This document shows, one piece after another, positions 12,841 through 23,100 of a DNA stretch of 64,000 nucleotides. The notes below the pieces were generated by a model. It made no database searches. It saw nothing but the letters and a program-made list of their open reading frames with translations, and was not told where the DNA came from. The stretch is from the NCBI RefSeq assembly GCF_040807025.1, contig NC_090967.1, positions 308,001 through 372,000 on the forward strand, read 5' to 3'. This DNA is from Struthio camelus. Its lineage: Eukaryota; Chordata; Aves; Struthioniformes; Struthionidae. Both the position numbers and the translations under genes were made by a program. How positions within the stretch are numbered: the stretch's first letter is position 1; the number at the start of each line of letters is the position of its first letter.

Positions 12841-15489
12841 ATTTGGTTTTGCAGGGCGGATTGCAGATTGCGGGGGGTAGGTAAAGTGTCAGCCAGTTCC
12901 CAGATGATTTATGGGGCTGGCCTCGTGTTGGAGAGGGTGCATGAAGCGAAGGCAGGGCTGGCAGGGTTGAGGTGCTGCTCAGCCCCTCTGCTCTTCATCA
13001 CAGGTGTGCCAGGTGCCTAAGGGGGTCGGGCTACTGCTGGCTGGCAAGGGCGAATCTTGGCACATCCGGTTGCTGCTAGTACCTTGCCCTCTGGCATCCT
13101 CTTGTCTCACAGGAGTGGGGCAGAAAGAGGGAAACACGCTCTGGGGTGTGAGGAGGGGTAAGACCCTGCACCCAGCCCATTGCTTTGGGTTACTCTGGGT
13201 GTCCCCCTCACCTGCAAATCTGTGCTCCACCTCTACCTGGCCTGCACCTCCTGCATGCCCTCGGGCACCAAAATGCCTTGGAGGAGCCCAGCCCAAGCAT
13301 GGTGCAAACACAGCCCTAACGCTGATTGCTCTGCAAATGCCCATGCTGGAAACAAGCCCCACAGATACCTCTGGCACTGTCCCATCAGCGAGAATGGCCT
13401 CAAGTGGCTGTCGGCCACCCAAAGGCACACGGAGCTTCCCTCCTGCCTTTGCGGAATGGGGCCCTCCTGTGCCCGGGTCTCCTGCCAGGAGCATGTTTAC
13501 ATGCAGGATCATGCTAACCGTGTGAGTCATTGTGTCCTGAGTGAATAATTTATCCAGCGCTGCAGGTGTGCAGGGGCAGCAGGTCCGTTCTGCACCAGCT
13601 CACATCCTTCTGCATGTCGGGAGGCCAGAGGAGCGCCCAGGGCACCCTGTGCTCTCCCGTCAGCCATGCCTGGCATCGCTTTTCACACAAAGCCTGACTT
13701 GGCCTGGGGGAGGCTTTTCCTGGCAGCGGGGTGTGCTTAGGGGTGGCTGCTGGCTCAGGAGCCCCATCACCTTGCTCACCCATGCATGAGAATTGCTGAA
13801 GATGTGCTTTTTAGCATGGAAATGGGATATGTGTGATCACGTAATGTGAGCATGTGTCTGCTGCCCACAGCGGAAGAGAGCTAGTCAGCTCAGCCCTCAT
13901 CCTGCAGCAGAGTCCACAGAGAAAGGAGCCTTTGGCATGGAGGTTTTCCTCTGCTGTTTAAGATAATTTCTTGGTGATTACAGGTAAGTTCAAAGCTGCC
14001 TTGCTGTTTAAAGTGGGTTCTTAGTGACTCTCTGATCTCCAGTTCTGCTTACGCTATCTGGGCGGTGGGATAAACCTCCTCCCGTGGCCTCCTGTCCTTG
14101 CATCCGGAGCCACCCCTCTGACGCCTCCCGCTCTGCCTGGAGTGCTGATGGTGACAGTCTCTGCTTGGCTGATCAGAGGCTGGAGCAGGGACTAACCCTG
14201 GGCCTGCCACCATCCCCGTGCCTGCAGTGGCCTTGCTTCCCCTGGGATGGAGTTTAACATCCGAGCAGGGTCTGAGCGACGCCCAGTCTGCAGTGGGATT
14301 CGGGTTGTCCTTTGGATGCTGGCTCCCCTGCCCACTGTCGGGTGAGGGCTTTGCCTGGTGCAGTGGGGCATGCTCTTGTCTGGTCCCAGCTCCCTTTACG
14401 CAGACCGAGAATTGTGCCACGTTGCCCCTGCTCTGGCACCCAGCTCTCCCCAAGCCCTGCTCAGCACCCTGAGGGGTGGTGGAGGAGAAGGAGGCCTTGG
14501 CATGCCCCTGCTGCTCGCAGCCTTCCTGACTGTGCCGCCCCCCCAGCCTCGGCAGAGATCAGCTGGACGAAGGACAAGCAGATGGTGAAAGAGGCAGATC
14601 GCTCAGGCTTCTGGTCCCAGTGATGCTTCATCCCAAAGCTTTCCCTGTTTTGCGCTGTGCAGCCGGCCTTGGCCTCTGGTGCCCTCTGCGCTGCCCTCCC
14701 AGGCAGGGGGTCATCAGGTTGGGAGGGAAGGGGTGACCATTGCTACATCCACTGGCCCTTCAGGTATCTGGACTGGCTGGGTGAGCCCGGGGCTGGGATG
14801 CTCTGACAAAACAAACAATTTGCATTATCGCAAGGTCTTGTGATTTCTGCTGAAACTCCCCAAGGCTACAAGGGAGGCTGGAGCCGGGCTGTGGGCCCTT
14901 GCATCACCCATTCAGAATTTCCTCCCTGTCATGTGAGGACAGGCTGGTGAATCAGTGAAGCTGAGAGGAAGTGAAAATAAAAACAGTAACTGGACAAACA
15001 GAGCTGATGAGGGACATCTGAAAGATGGAAGGGAAAAGCGTCATGTCTGTCCCCCAGGAAAAGTTCCTGAATGGGTGGCCAGGGCTGTGTGTGGGTCTCT
15101 GATGTGAGGCTCATTCCTGACCCCTGCAGCCCAGCCCCATCAGCACCCAGATCATGTCTGCTATGGCAGAGGGGTGAAACCACCTGAGGTTTCAGAGAGC
15201 TAGAAACCACCTGCTTAATTTGCCTAAAGGAACTGTTTTAGCAAAAACTCCCTTTGTGATTGAAACCCTGTCAGGGTGGACCACAGCATTGCCCAGCATT
15301 TTGCCCTCATGCTGCTCAGGACAGGACCATGATGGCCCCAATAGGGCCCAAATCCTTGCTGCAGTGCCACCGGTCACAGCTGCCCTGGGCACCAAGGCTG
15401 CTGGCAAGAGGAGGGCTCCTGGGCTTGTGGGGCAAGCTGGAGCCCCAGGCATGCCTGTCCAGGTCCTGGGCAGCTCAGCTGAATGTGTG
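12841..15489. other. Intergenic, no gene recognised
   Basis: This unique-looking moderate-GC sequence between MFSD12 and HMG20B has only short ORFs without recognisable domains. A terminal-exon-like piece at about 14545-14623 (C-rich acceptor, 24 codons, stop) has no partner exon and is listed under rejected items. In human the small gene TEKTL1 (C19orf71) lies in this interval; I could not recognise it here. Confidence 0.6.
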
Positions 15490-15735
15490 TGCCTGGCATC
15501 GTGCACCTGGGGCATCCTCTACCATGGGCAACATGTGCCCTGGGCATCCTGCATCCTGGGCATCCTGCACCTTGGGCAGCCTGTACTTGGGGTATTGTGT
15601 GCCCTGGCTATCCTGCAGCTTGGGCATCATGTGGTCTTGACATTGTGCGTGCTGTGCATCCTGCACCTTGGGCATTGTGTGCCCTGGGCATCCTGCACCC
15701 TGGGCATCCTGCACTTTGGGTATCTGGTGCCCAAT
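15490..15735. repeat. 16-bp minisatellite, about 15 diverged copies
   Basis: Tandem copies of a unit close to CCTGGGCATCCTGCAC recur with 16-bp spacing. Because 16 is not a multiple of three, similar repetitive ORFs appear in several frames on both strands; these are not genes. Confidence 0.85.
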
Positions 15736-16149
15736 CAGTCGTGTGCCCTGGGGATGCTCCGTGTGCAAGGAAGGGGCTGGGATGGTTCTGGTGTCACCCA
15801 GAGCCCTGCCTGGCCAAGGCTGTGGCTGAGTCTGCGCAGCTCCTGGCATCTTTTCCAGGAAGGGGGTACACAGGCCATCAGATCCGACTCGCCTGGCAAG
15901 TCCAGCTCCCTTTGCTTGTCCTGACCCCAACCATGAGGCCCTGCTGTCAGCAGGAGCAAGGAAAACCAGTTTTGAAGAGCTTTGGGGAGGTTTTCCTTTG
16001 GGATTTTTTCCCTGAGGAAGGGACAAGGCCAGTGGGTTGAGAGCAATGAAGAATATGTCGTTTTACTGTTGAAGCATGGCTTTGACCCAAGCGTCTGTTT
16101 GCTGCTCCCCTGCCTCTCTATGCATGAATGAAGCCATTGGTAAGGACTT

Positions 16150-17000
16150 GAGCTGCTTGACATATTTCTCTTCATGTTCTCAGTTTACATATTTTTCTGT
16201 TAGAGAACGGTGATGACAACATGTTCTGGGGACTGGATGATTAGCGCATTGGGGGGTCTCATTTCTTTTATTCATTCATTCCTTTTGCATGTTCATGTCA
16301 GGCTGCTTTGGAGCAGAAACCACAATTCAGAGAACACAGTTTTCAAGCCAGATTTGAGATGCCAGAGGTTTTAGATGTATGCTGGCTTTGGAAGAAACAG
16401 ATTAAGAACATTTGAGTGTGTGTTTGAACATGACTGATTTATAACCCGAAGGATGCACTGGCCAGGGTTACGGTAGCTGAACGAATGGTCTCTTCGCCCC
16501 TGATCTTTAAAGTTCCTAGAGCTAATAGCCCTCATCCTCTGCTGCCAGGCTTTATTTAGAGATTAAAAGGAGTGACTGCGCCGCCAAACGCTTCCGTGTC
16601 TGCACGGTTTCTCAGCTTTGAAGGGGCTAAATGCCCTGAAACAGTCAACAGACTTCACAGGGGCCCGCTATTTCCCAACTTTGGGGCTGCGATTTGCACT
16701 GAACGTGGCAGCATGAGCTGCTTGTGTCCTGCTGTAAATGAATGTAAGAGATCACTCGGGGCTGGGCATTAAGAGATTATCCTGATTAAAAATAAACCTA
16801 CTTTTAAAAACTAGTATGTCATGACGATGTACCTGCAGCCAAATAACGCTAGGATTTAACAGGTGTATATTTTTATGCAATTTTATAAAATGCCGATGAT
16901 GTTTTGCAAAGCTTTACCTAGCCAGGCTGCAATTTTCTGCGTCAAAGCAATTTTTTTTCCGAAGGTTTCCACAGACACAGCCCAGGTGTTTCTGAGAGTG
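16150..17000. other. AT-rich unique island, candidate conserved noncoding element
   Basis: This stretch stands out from its GC-rich surroundings. It has runs such as GAGATTAAAAGG, CTGATTAAAAATAAACC and TATTTTTATGCAATTTTATA, and no coding signal or recognised repeat. Compact bird intergenic DNA of this sort is sometimes a deeply conserved enhancer, but conservation cannot be judged from one sequence. Confidence 0.35.
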
Positions 17001-17099
17001 ATGGGCAGGTGAAAGGAGGCCTATGGAGGGGCAAAAAAGGAGTCGCTCAACCTGCACTGGAGCATGTTGAGTGTGCACACATACACCGGCTACAGCCCT

Positions 17100-18335
17100 A
17101 CTGGCACACTGAGAGGACAGCGCAGGACGAGGGGGACCCAGTGCTGGTGCTGGTGATAAAGGCCAGGGGAAAGGCTCGATGCTATCTTTGCCTCAGTTTT
17201 CACCGTTTGGGCCGGCTGCCGGATCAGGCCTCCCAGCCTCCAGCCTAGCGGGGAGTGAAGCATCACCCACAGCCGAGGAGGGTCGCGTTGGGGAGCACCA
17301 AACCGATGGGACACACGCGGGTCGCTGGGACCAACGGGATGTGCTGAGGCTGCTGGGGGAGCTGATCCCCGTAGTATCATCTTGGAAAGGTCATGGAGAT
17401 CTGAGGAGGTTCCTGCTGGCTGGGAAAAAACAAGTGCCATGCCGATCTGCAAGGAGGGCAGGAGGATCTGGGGAGCAACGGGTCAGGCCCACCACAGTCC
17501 CTGGGAAGATGATGGAGCAAATCCTCCTGGGAGCTGTTTCCAAGGGGGTGAAGGGCAGCAAAGTGGCTGAGAACGGCCAGAATAGGATCACCAAGAGCAA
17601 ATCAAGCTGGCCAACCTGATTGCCTCCTACAGTGAGATGACTGGCTGTGTGGACAAGGGGAGCAGCAGATGTAGTTTTCCATGACTTTTGCAAGGACTTT
17701 GACACGGTCCCCCATAATATCCCTATAACCAAACTGAGGAGATCTGGGCTGGATAATAGCCAATAAAGTGGGTGCAAAATTGGCCTCACTGCTAGGCTCA
17801 AAGAGAGGTAATTAGTTATACAAAGTCCAAATGGCAGTCAGTCACTCGTGGTGTCCCCCAGGGATTAATACTGTGGCCAAGACTGCTTAATGTCTTTATG
17901 GATGACTTGGAAGATGCAACTATGATGTCCTGCACCTGCTTTGGAGTAACCTCATGAGCGGGACAGGCTGGGGCCATCTGGCAGAAGAGGACCTGGGTGT
18001 CCTGGTGAGCAGCAAGCAGCAGGACCAGGGCTGTGAAGGCAAACTGTGTCCCGGGCTGTGTCAGCCAGCATGTGGCCAGCAAGGTGAGGGAAGGGACGTT
18101 CTCCCTGTTTTGGTGTTTGCAAGCTGGACTCTCCTCAGAGGTGCGCAGGGGCGGGATGAGAAGCAACGACATTAGCTGGAACAAATTCCCACCAGATGTA
18201 ACACTTTTCCTCCTTGAGGGGGGGAGTCATTAGGACTGGGACCACCCTTGGAGATCCCCAAGCCCCAGCAGGACGTGGCCCTTGCAGCCGATCCAATTGG
18301 CCCTGCTTCATGCAGGATTGGTCTCTCCTGGCCCA
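17100..18335 (+). mobile_element. Old, decayed CR1 LINE relic, plus orientation
   Basis: CR1 pol landmarks are still readable in order. TTTGCCTCAGTTTTCACCG is at about 17189. AGGATCACCAAGAGCAAATC lies near 17584, followed by a TTTGACACGGTCCCCCATAA stretch near 17698. Near 17985-18010 is a piece like GAGGACCTGGGTGTCCTGGT, then a diverged 3' UTR with CCTTGGAGATCCCCAAG. Gaps and divergence are much greater than in the copy at 11.6 kb, and the terminal ATTCTGTG repeat is lost. It is therefore an older insertion. Ends are approximate. Confidence 0.8.
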
Positions 18336-18339
18336 GCGC

Positions 18340-19085
18340 CGTGACCAGTGGGACAGTGTGAGGTGGCTCTGTGGTGTCACTGATGTCCCCTGGGGTGGAC
18401 AGTGGGGCTGCCAGGCCCCCCAGGGCAGTGTTTGGGGTCACTGGGACACTGTGGGGTGGGTACTGAGGTCACTGGGAACAGTGGGGATGAGTGCATCAAG
18501 ATACTGGGACCAGTGAGGGGGATCCTGGCATCACTGGAATCCCCTGAGGTGGATATGTAGCACCACTGGGACTTTTCCAGGGTGACCCTGGCGTGAGTGG
18601 GACCCCATGATGGGTACTGGGGCCACTAGGTTCCCCTGGGGTGGGCACTGGAGTCGCTGGGACACCCTGGCATAGGCAGCGGGGTCAATGGGAGCAGGAT
18701 GGGGGATACTGGGACCATTGAGACCTTCCCTGGGGTGGGCACTGGGGTCACTGGAAACAGTCTAGGTCATACTGGTGTCACTGGGACCCCTCTCAGGTGG
18801 TCACTGTGATCACTGGGAGCCATGTACATGGCACTGGGGTGACTGGGACTGCCCAGCAGTGCACACTGGGGTCACTGGGCCCCCCCGGGGTAGCTACTGG
18901 GGTAACTGGGAGCAGTGTGGGGCACTCTAGAGTCACTGGGAGTGGTGTGGGGCCACTGGGATGCCCCCCAAGGTGGACACTGGGGGCACTGGGAGCAGTG
19001 AGGGGCACCCTGGGGCTACTGGGAGTGGTGTGGGGCCACTGGACTGCCCCCGAGGTGGACACTGGGAGCAGTGGGGGGACACTGA
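18340..19085. repeat. G-rich minisatellite upstream of HMG20B
   Basis: Degenerate units of about 28-31 bp with the core CACTGGGGTCACTGGGA are repeated many times. Near 18890-19080 they form a higher-order pattern of about 85 bp (two units with GTGTGGGGCCACTGG plus one with GAGGTGGACACTGGG). The array ends just before the HMG20B CpG island. Confidence 0.85.
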
Positions 19086-19089
19086 GAGC

Positions 19090-19900
19090 CCCGAGGCCCG
19101 CGGGGTCCCTCCGCGGGCTCCGCGGCCTGGGCGCAGAAGCGGTCACTGGCGGCGCCCCCAGGAGGCTGCTGAGGTGGGCCCCGCTCGTCGTTGCCCCTTT
19201 AAGGCGCTGCCCTCCCCACCAGATTGCCCCACCCCCATGGCGGTTTCTGATTGGCTGGGCAGCCTGCCGCGCGCGCCGAGCTTAGCGCGCCGCAGCACGC
19301 AACGCCGGCCAGCCCCGCCCACCCCCTCGCCCCTCCCCCTCCCGGCGCGCGTTCCTCTGACGAGACTCCACTCCAGCCAATCCGCGCTGGGCTGCGCGCC
19401 GCACGGCTCCGCGCGGGTGGCCAATCGGGAGCGCCGGGGCGGGCTGAGATTTGCATAATAACAGCGCGGGCGGGGCCGAGTGAGGAAGGGCGGCGGAGGG
19501 GCCGCTGGCGGCGCCAGGGAAGGGGGGTTGCGGGGCCCGGGGGGCGGCGGCGGCGGGGGGGGGCTGCGCCGGGGGCGCCAAGGGGCCCCTCCGTGCGGGG
19601 GGCGGGCTGCAGCGGGGGCACCGGGGGGTTTGGCGGGGGCCCCGGCCCCGTGCCTCAGTTTCCCCAGCTCCGCGCAGCAGTCGCTCGGGTTTCTCGGCTG
19701 GAGCTCGGCGGCGGGAGTAGCCCTCCCGCGAGCCCTGCTGCGGGGTGTCCCCGGGGCCGAGGGTCCGCAGGGAGTGCAGAGCAGCCCACCCCGCGCGGGG
19801 GGAGGCTCTCTGGGCGTTGAGGAACCCTCTGTCCCTTGGCCGTCCTGCCCCAGGGCGACGGGGCTGTTGTTCCAGTCTGCATTGTGTGCTAGGTGTTTGG
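19090..19900 (+). promoter_or_regulatory. HMG20B: CpG-island promoter of HMG20B
   Basis: A dense CpG island contains three CCAAT boxes (reverse at 19250-19254; forward at 19377-19381 and 19421-19425). A perfect octamer ATTTGCAT at 19449-19456 is followed by AATAACA. The TSS probably lies within about 19470-19500, giving a noncoding exon 1 that splices to the acceptor before 20135. The exon 1 donor could not be fixed. Confidence 0.75.
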
Positions 19901-20180
19901 TTCCATGGGGACGTGGAGAAGGAGGGGAGGAAGGTGTCTAGCCTTGGTGTGACTTGCCTGGATTTGTGCAGTGAGGTGGTGTCTGGGCTGCAAATAAAAC
20001 CCAGGAGTCCTAAGTCTGTGTTGCCCAGATCAGAGCTCTCCAAACTTCGGCTTGGCCACCTCCATCTACAGAGTATCTTCCTCGCTGCTGCCTGTCCAGC
20101 AAGTGGCAATAACAGCTCTGATTTTGTGTTTCAGGGGTCCTGATCTGAGCAGTGTTGGCAGTGGTCTGCGAGGACTGCCC

Positions 20181-23100
20181 ATGGCCCACAACACAAAGCA
20201 GCTGGCTGCAGGGATGCTGTAAGTGTTTTCCTCCTCGGGCCCGTGTGCTGTTGCTTCCAGCTGTGGAGATGCTGACTGATCTTCTAGTGCCTAAATGGAA
20301 GTCTTAACCTTGGCCAAATGGGAATGTGATCTCTTGTATGTCACAAGTTGCTTTGGGTCACCTTGTCCCTGTCCTGTGCCTGGTCCTGTTTTTGCCTCTT
20401 GCCAAAAGGTGGCTAGTCCTGGTTTGAAAACCTTAGGGATTTTCCCTGTCTTTTGGGAAGGCTGGTCTCCTTACCTCAGGCTTTGGCCATCTCCCGGTTA
20501 TTTCAACTTCATTAGCTTGTGCTTTCACCTATGTTATTACCATAGCAAGTAAGTATAGGGCCAAGCACAGGGCCTGTGAGGCCTGCTTGGGGAGGAGGAA
20601 AGGCATTTAGTTGTGTTGGGAGATTAAGATCATCTAGAAGTGCCATCTGCCTCACCTAAACTGATGTGGTCTGTTATCCTTATTGACTAAGGGGCTAGAC
20701 TTCTCTGCTCTTGCCTTCTGGATGTGCAAACTCCGTGTGATGCATCCAGCACAGGAGACACCGAAAAAGAGATCCCATCTTGCTAGCGTGGGCCCTGGCC
20801 TCAGTGAGATGCACACATAGATGCGTGCCTGGGAGCAGAGGTGCTTGCTGAAATGGGCTCTGGTGTCTGGGGCTGCCACAGCCCCTTGCTTGGTGCAGCT
20901 GCTCCCTTCCTGTGGTTACATGTAAATGTTGAATCGTAGGGATGCAACCAGGATCCCAGGGCCTGTTTCACAAGCAAGAGAAGAATGGTGTGAGACATTC
21001 TTAGAATTCGATCTGAAAATGAGGAAAATTGTCTGAGGCTGTTTTCCCGATACCATAGCTAAACTGATAGGTGCCAGGGAGCCAAATCCTTTATAGCTGT
21101 CCATGAGGACAAGCAGACAGAGAAATTCATGCGTGGCACAAAGGGAAGTGAATGTCAGAATGAGTTGGTTAAGGGAGGTTAAGATAGGAGGAGGAATCTT
21201 GCCTGAAAAAAGCATTCTTAGGCTGCTGTGAGCTCCTGTGGGGAGGCAGAGCATTGCTTTTGCATTCTGGACTGGTGATGGAGAGTGTTAGCATGGCCAC
21301 AGAGTGGGATCTTACTGTATCAGCTTGTCTAGCAGCATTTCTGTAAGAGCTGATAAAGAAAGGTTGAGGTTGGCCATGCTCTTATGGAGCTCTGGGAATT
21401 TTTATTCCAGCAGACTGAAGGAAAAACTGTTCTTGTACCTTCCGGTAGGCATTAGAGTAACCAGTGTAAGTGCAGAGTGGCTGGCCTAATTTGGATCCCA
21501 ATGAAGAGCCCAAGCCAGGGATCTGCTACATTAACGAATTAAAATAGTTATGCATGGTGTCCTTGCGGACTTACAGAAAGGGACTTGGACAAGTTAATTA
21601 CAAGTATGGTTGGTACAGGTAATCACAAGATAGTGGTAGGCTGGCATCTCTAAGGAGATTTTGCACCAAATATATGATGCAAGAAGTAGATGATGTAAAG
21701 TCTATGGAGTGTATCCTGAATGAGTCAAGATCTATCTGGCTTTTAGTGTACAACTAAGTTTTATTTTTCTATTAAGCCTTGTGGGACTTGTGCTTGGCCC
21801 TGTGCTACTTGATGTATCTTGTGACCTTGATGAAAGCACAAACCAATGAAGTTTGTTACAACACTCGTGTTCTTCATGATTCTCCTGATTCAGGGGACCT
21901 GACCACATTTTGGTGTGGTTGAGTGCATGATTAGCTGGGCAACAGCCAGCAGAAACCACTTTGGTAGAGCAGGATGTCAAGTCCTGTGCCTGGGATCAAA
22001 GGGTGTGGGTGGGATGGGGAGTCTGCCGTGGGAAGCAACTGACTAGAGAAGGAGCCAGAGGATAGTTGGGTGGGCAGGAGTCCCATAGAGATGCTGCAGT
22101 TCGGGTGGGGGTGTTCAGTTGGAGCAGGGAGGCTCTGTTGGCCCAGATAGGTCAGTATGGGAGATGTGTTGTCAGCTGAAGTCAGGTGCTGATTGGCAAA
22201 GTTGAGGCATCAAGCTGGAAAGCAGACCTTGGGGCTTCCAGCCTCTCACTTAAAACTGTTTGATGCATTTCAACGTGGCTTGATTTCTCTAAGTAGCAAC
22301 ATGGGCAGCAGGAACCTGATAGAGCAGTTGTCACTGGAGCAGGCAATGGCTGAGTGAGTCCTGCAGGCCCTCAAATAGCCATGTCAGAGCCCTGCCCTTG
22401 TCTTCTGGCTTATGGGTTTTTGTTATCCCTGGTAGCGCTCATCTCTGACCTGGATGATGCTCCCAGGCAGTGCCTGTGGAGCCATGATATAACCTGCCGG
22501 AGCTCTTCCCTACCAGAAGAGGATCAAGTGCTTCATGTCACTTGGGACACCTCCCTATGGTGTGAGGCTAATTCTTGGTGGCGTGTGAGGACATGCTGGA
22601 GCTTGCGTACAGTTACTTTCACTGCTAACTGCCCCCAGGAGCAGCACTGGGAGCTCCCAGGCCAATATAAAATGTCACTGAAAAGACTGGGGTTGGTCAT
22701 CAGACCCTGGATCAGCTTTTATGTGTCCAGGGCTGCTGGGGCCAACAGTTATGTCCTGCTTGCCTGGCTGGATGATGACTCAAAACTGGCTTTTCCTTGG
22801 CTTTGGTTTAAAGGGAAGGTATCGAATGCTGGGGGCTTTCTGAACTGCCTCTCAGCTGCCAGCACCCAGGTGTGCTGGCTTGGAGGCTAGTCCTGGGAGC
22901 TGCAAAGCGGGAGCTGTTTAGTTGCCCTCATCTCTGGCAAACATGCTGTCCCCTTGAAGCCTTGCTGTGCAGTAGCGATGTTTGCAGATGCTCTTGGGCT
23001 GTTGTTGCTCTGCTGTTACAGCCTAGGAACGTTCCCCTGCTCAGATTTCTGTCTCCTGTGTGGCTGCTTCCCGTATGTTAGGTGCTTTCTTTGCAGCTGT

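Noticed and set aside
14545-14623. Terminal-exon-like piece with a C-rich acceptor and 24 codons
   Set aside because: No partner exon, no recognisable protein and no nearby poly(A) signal.
15220-16040. Leu/Gly/His/Pro repeat ORFs on both strands
   Set aside because: Translations of the 16-bp minisatellite.
19980-20050. ACCCAGGAGTCCTAAGTCT resembling the tail of an MIR/L3-like element
   Set aside because: Too short to separate from chance.
21540-22010. Possible decayed CR1/LINE in the HMG20B intron
   Set aside because: Only short scattered resemblance to pol sequence; no 3' end or ordered landmarks.
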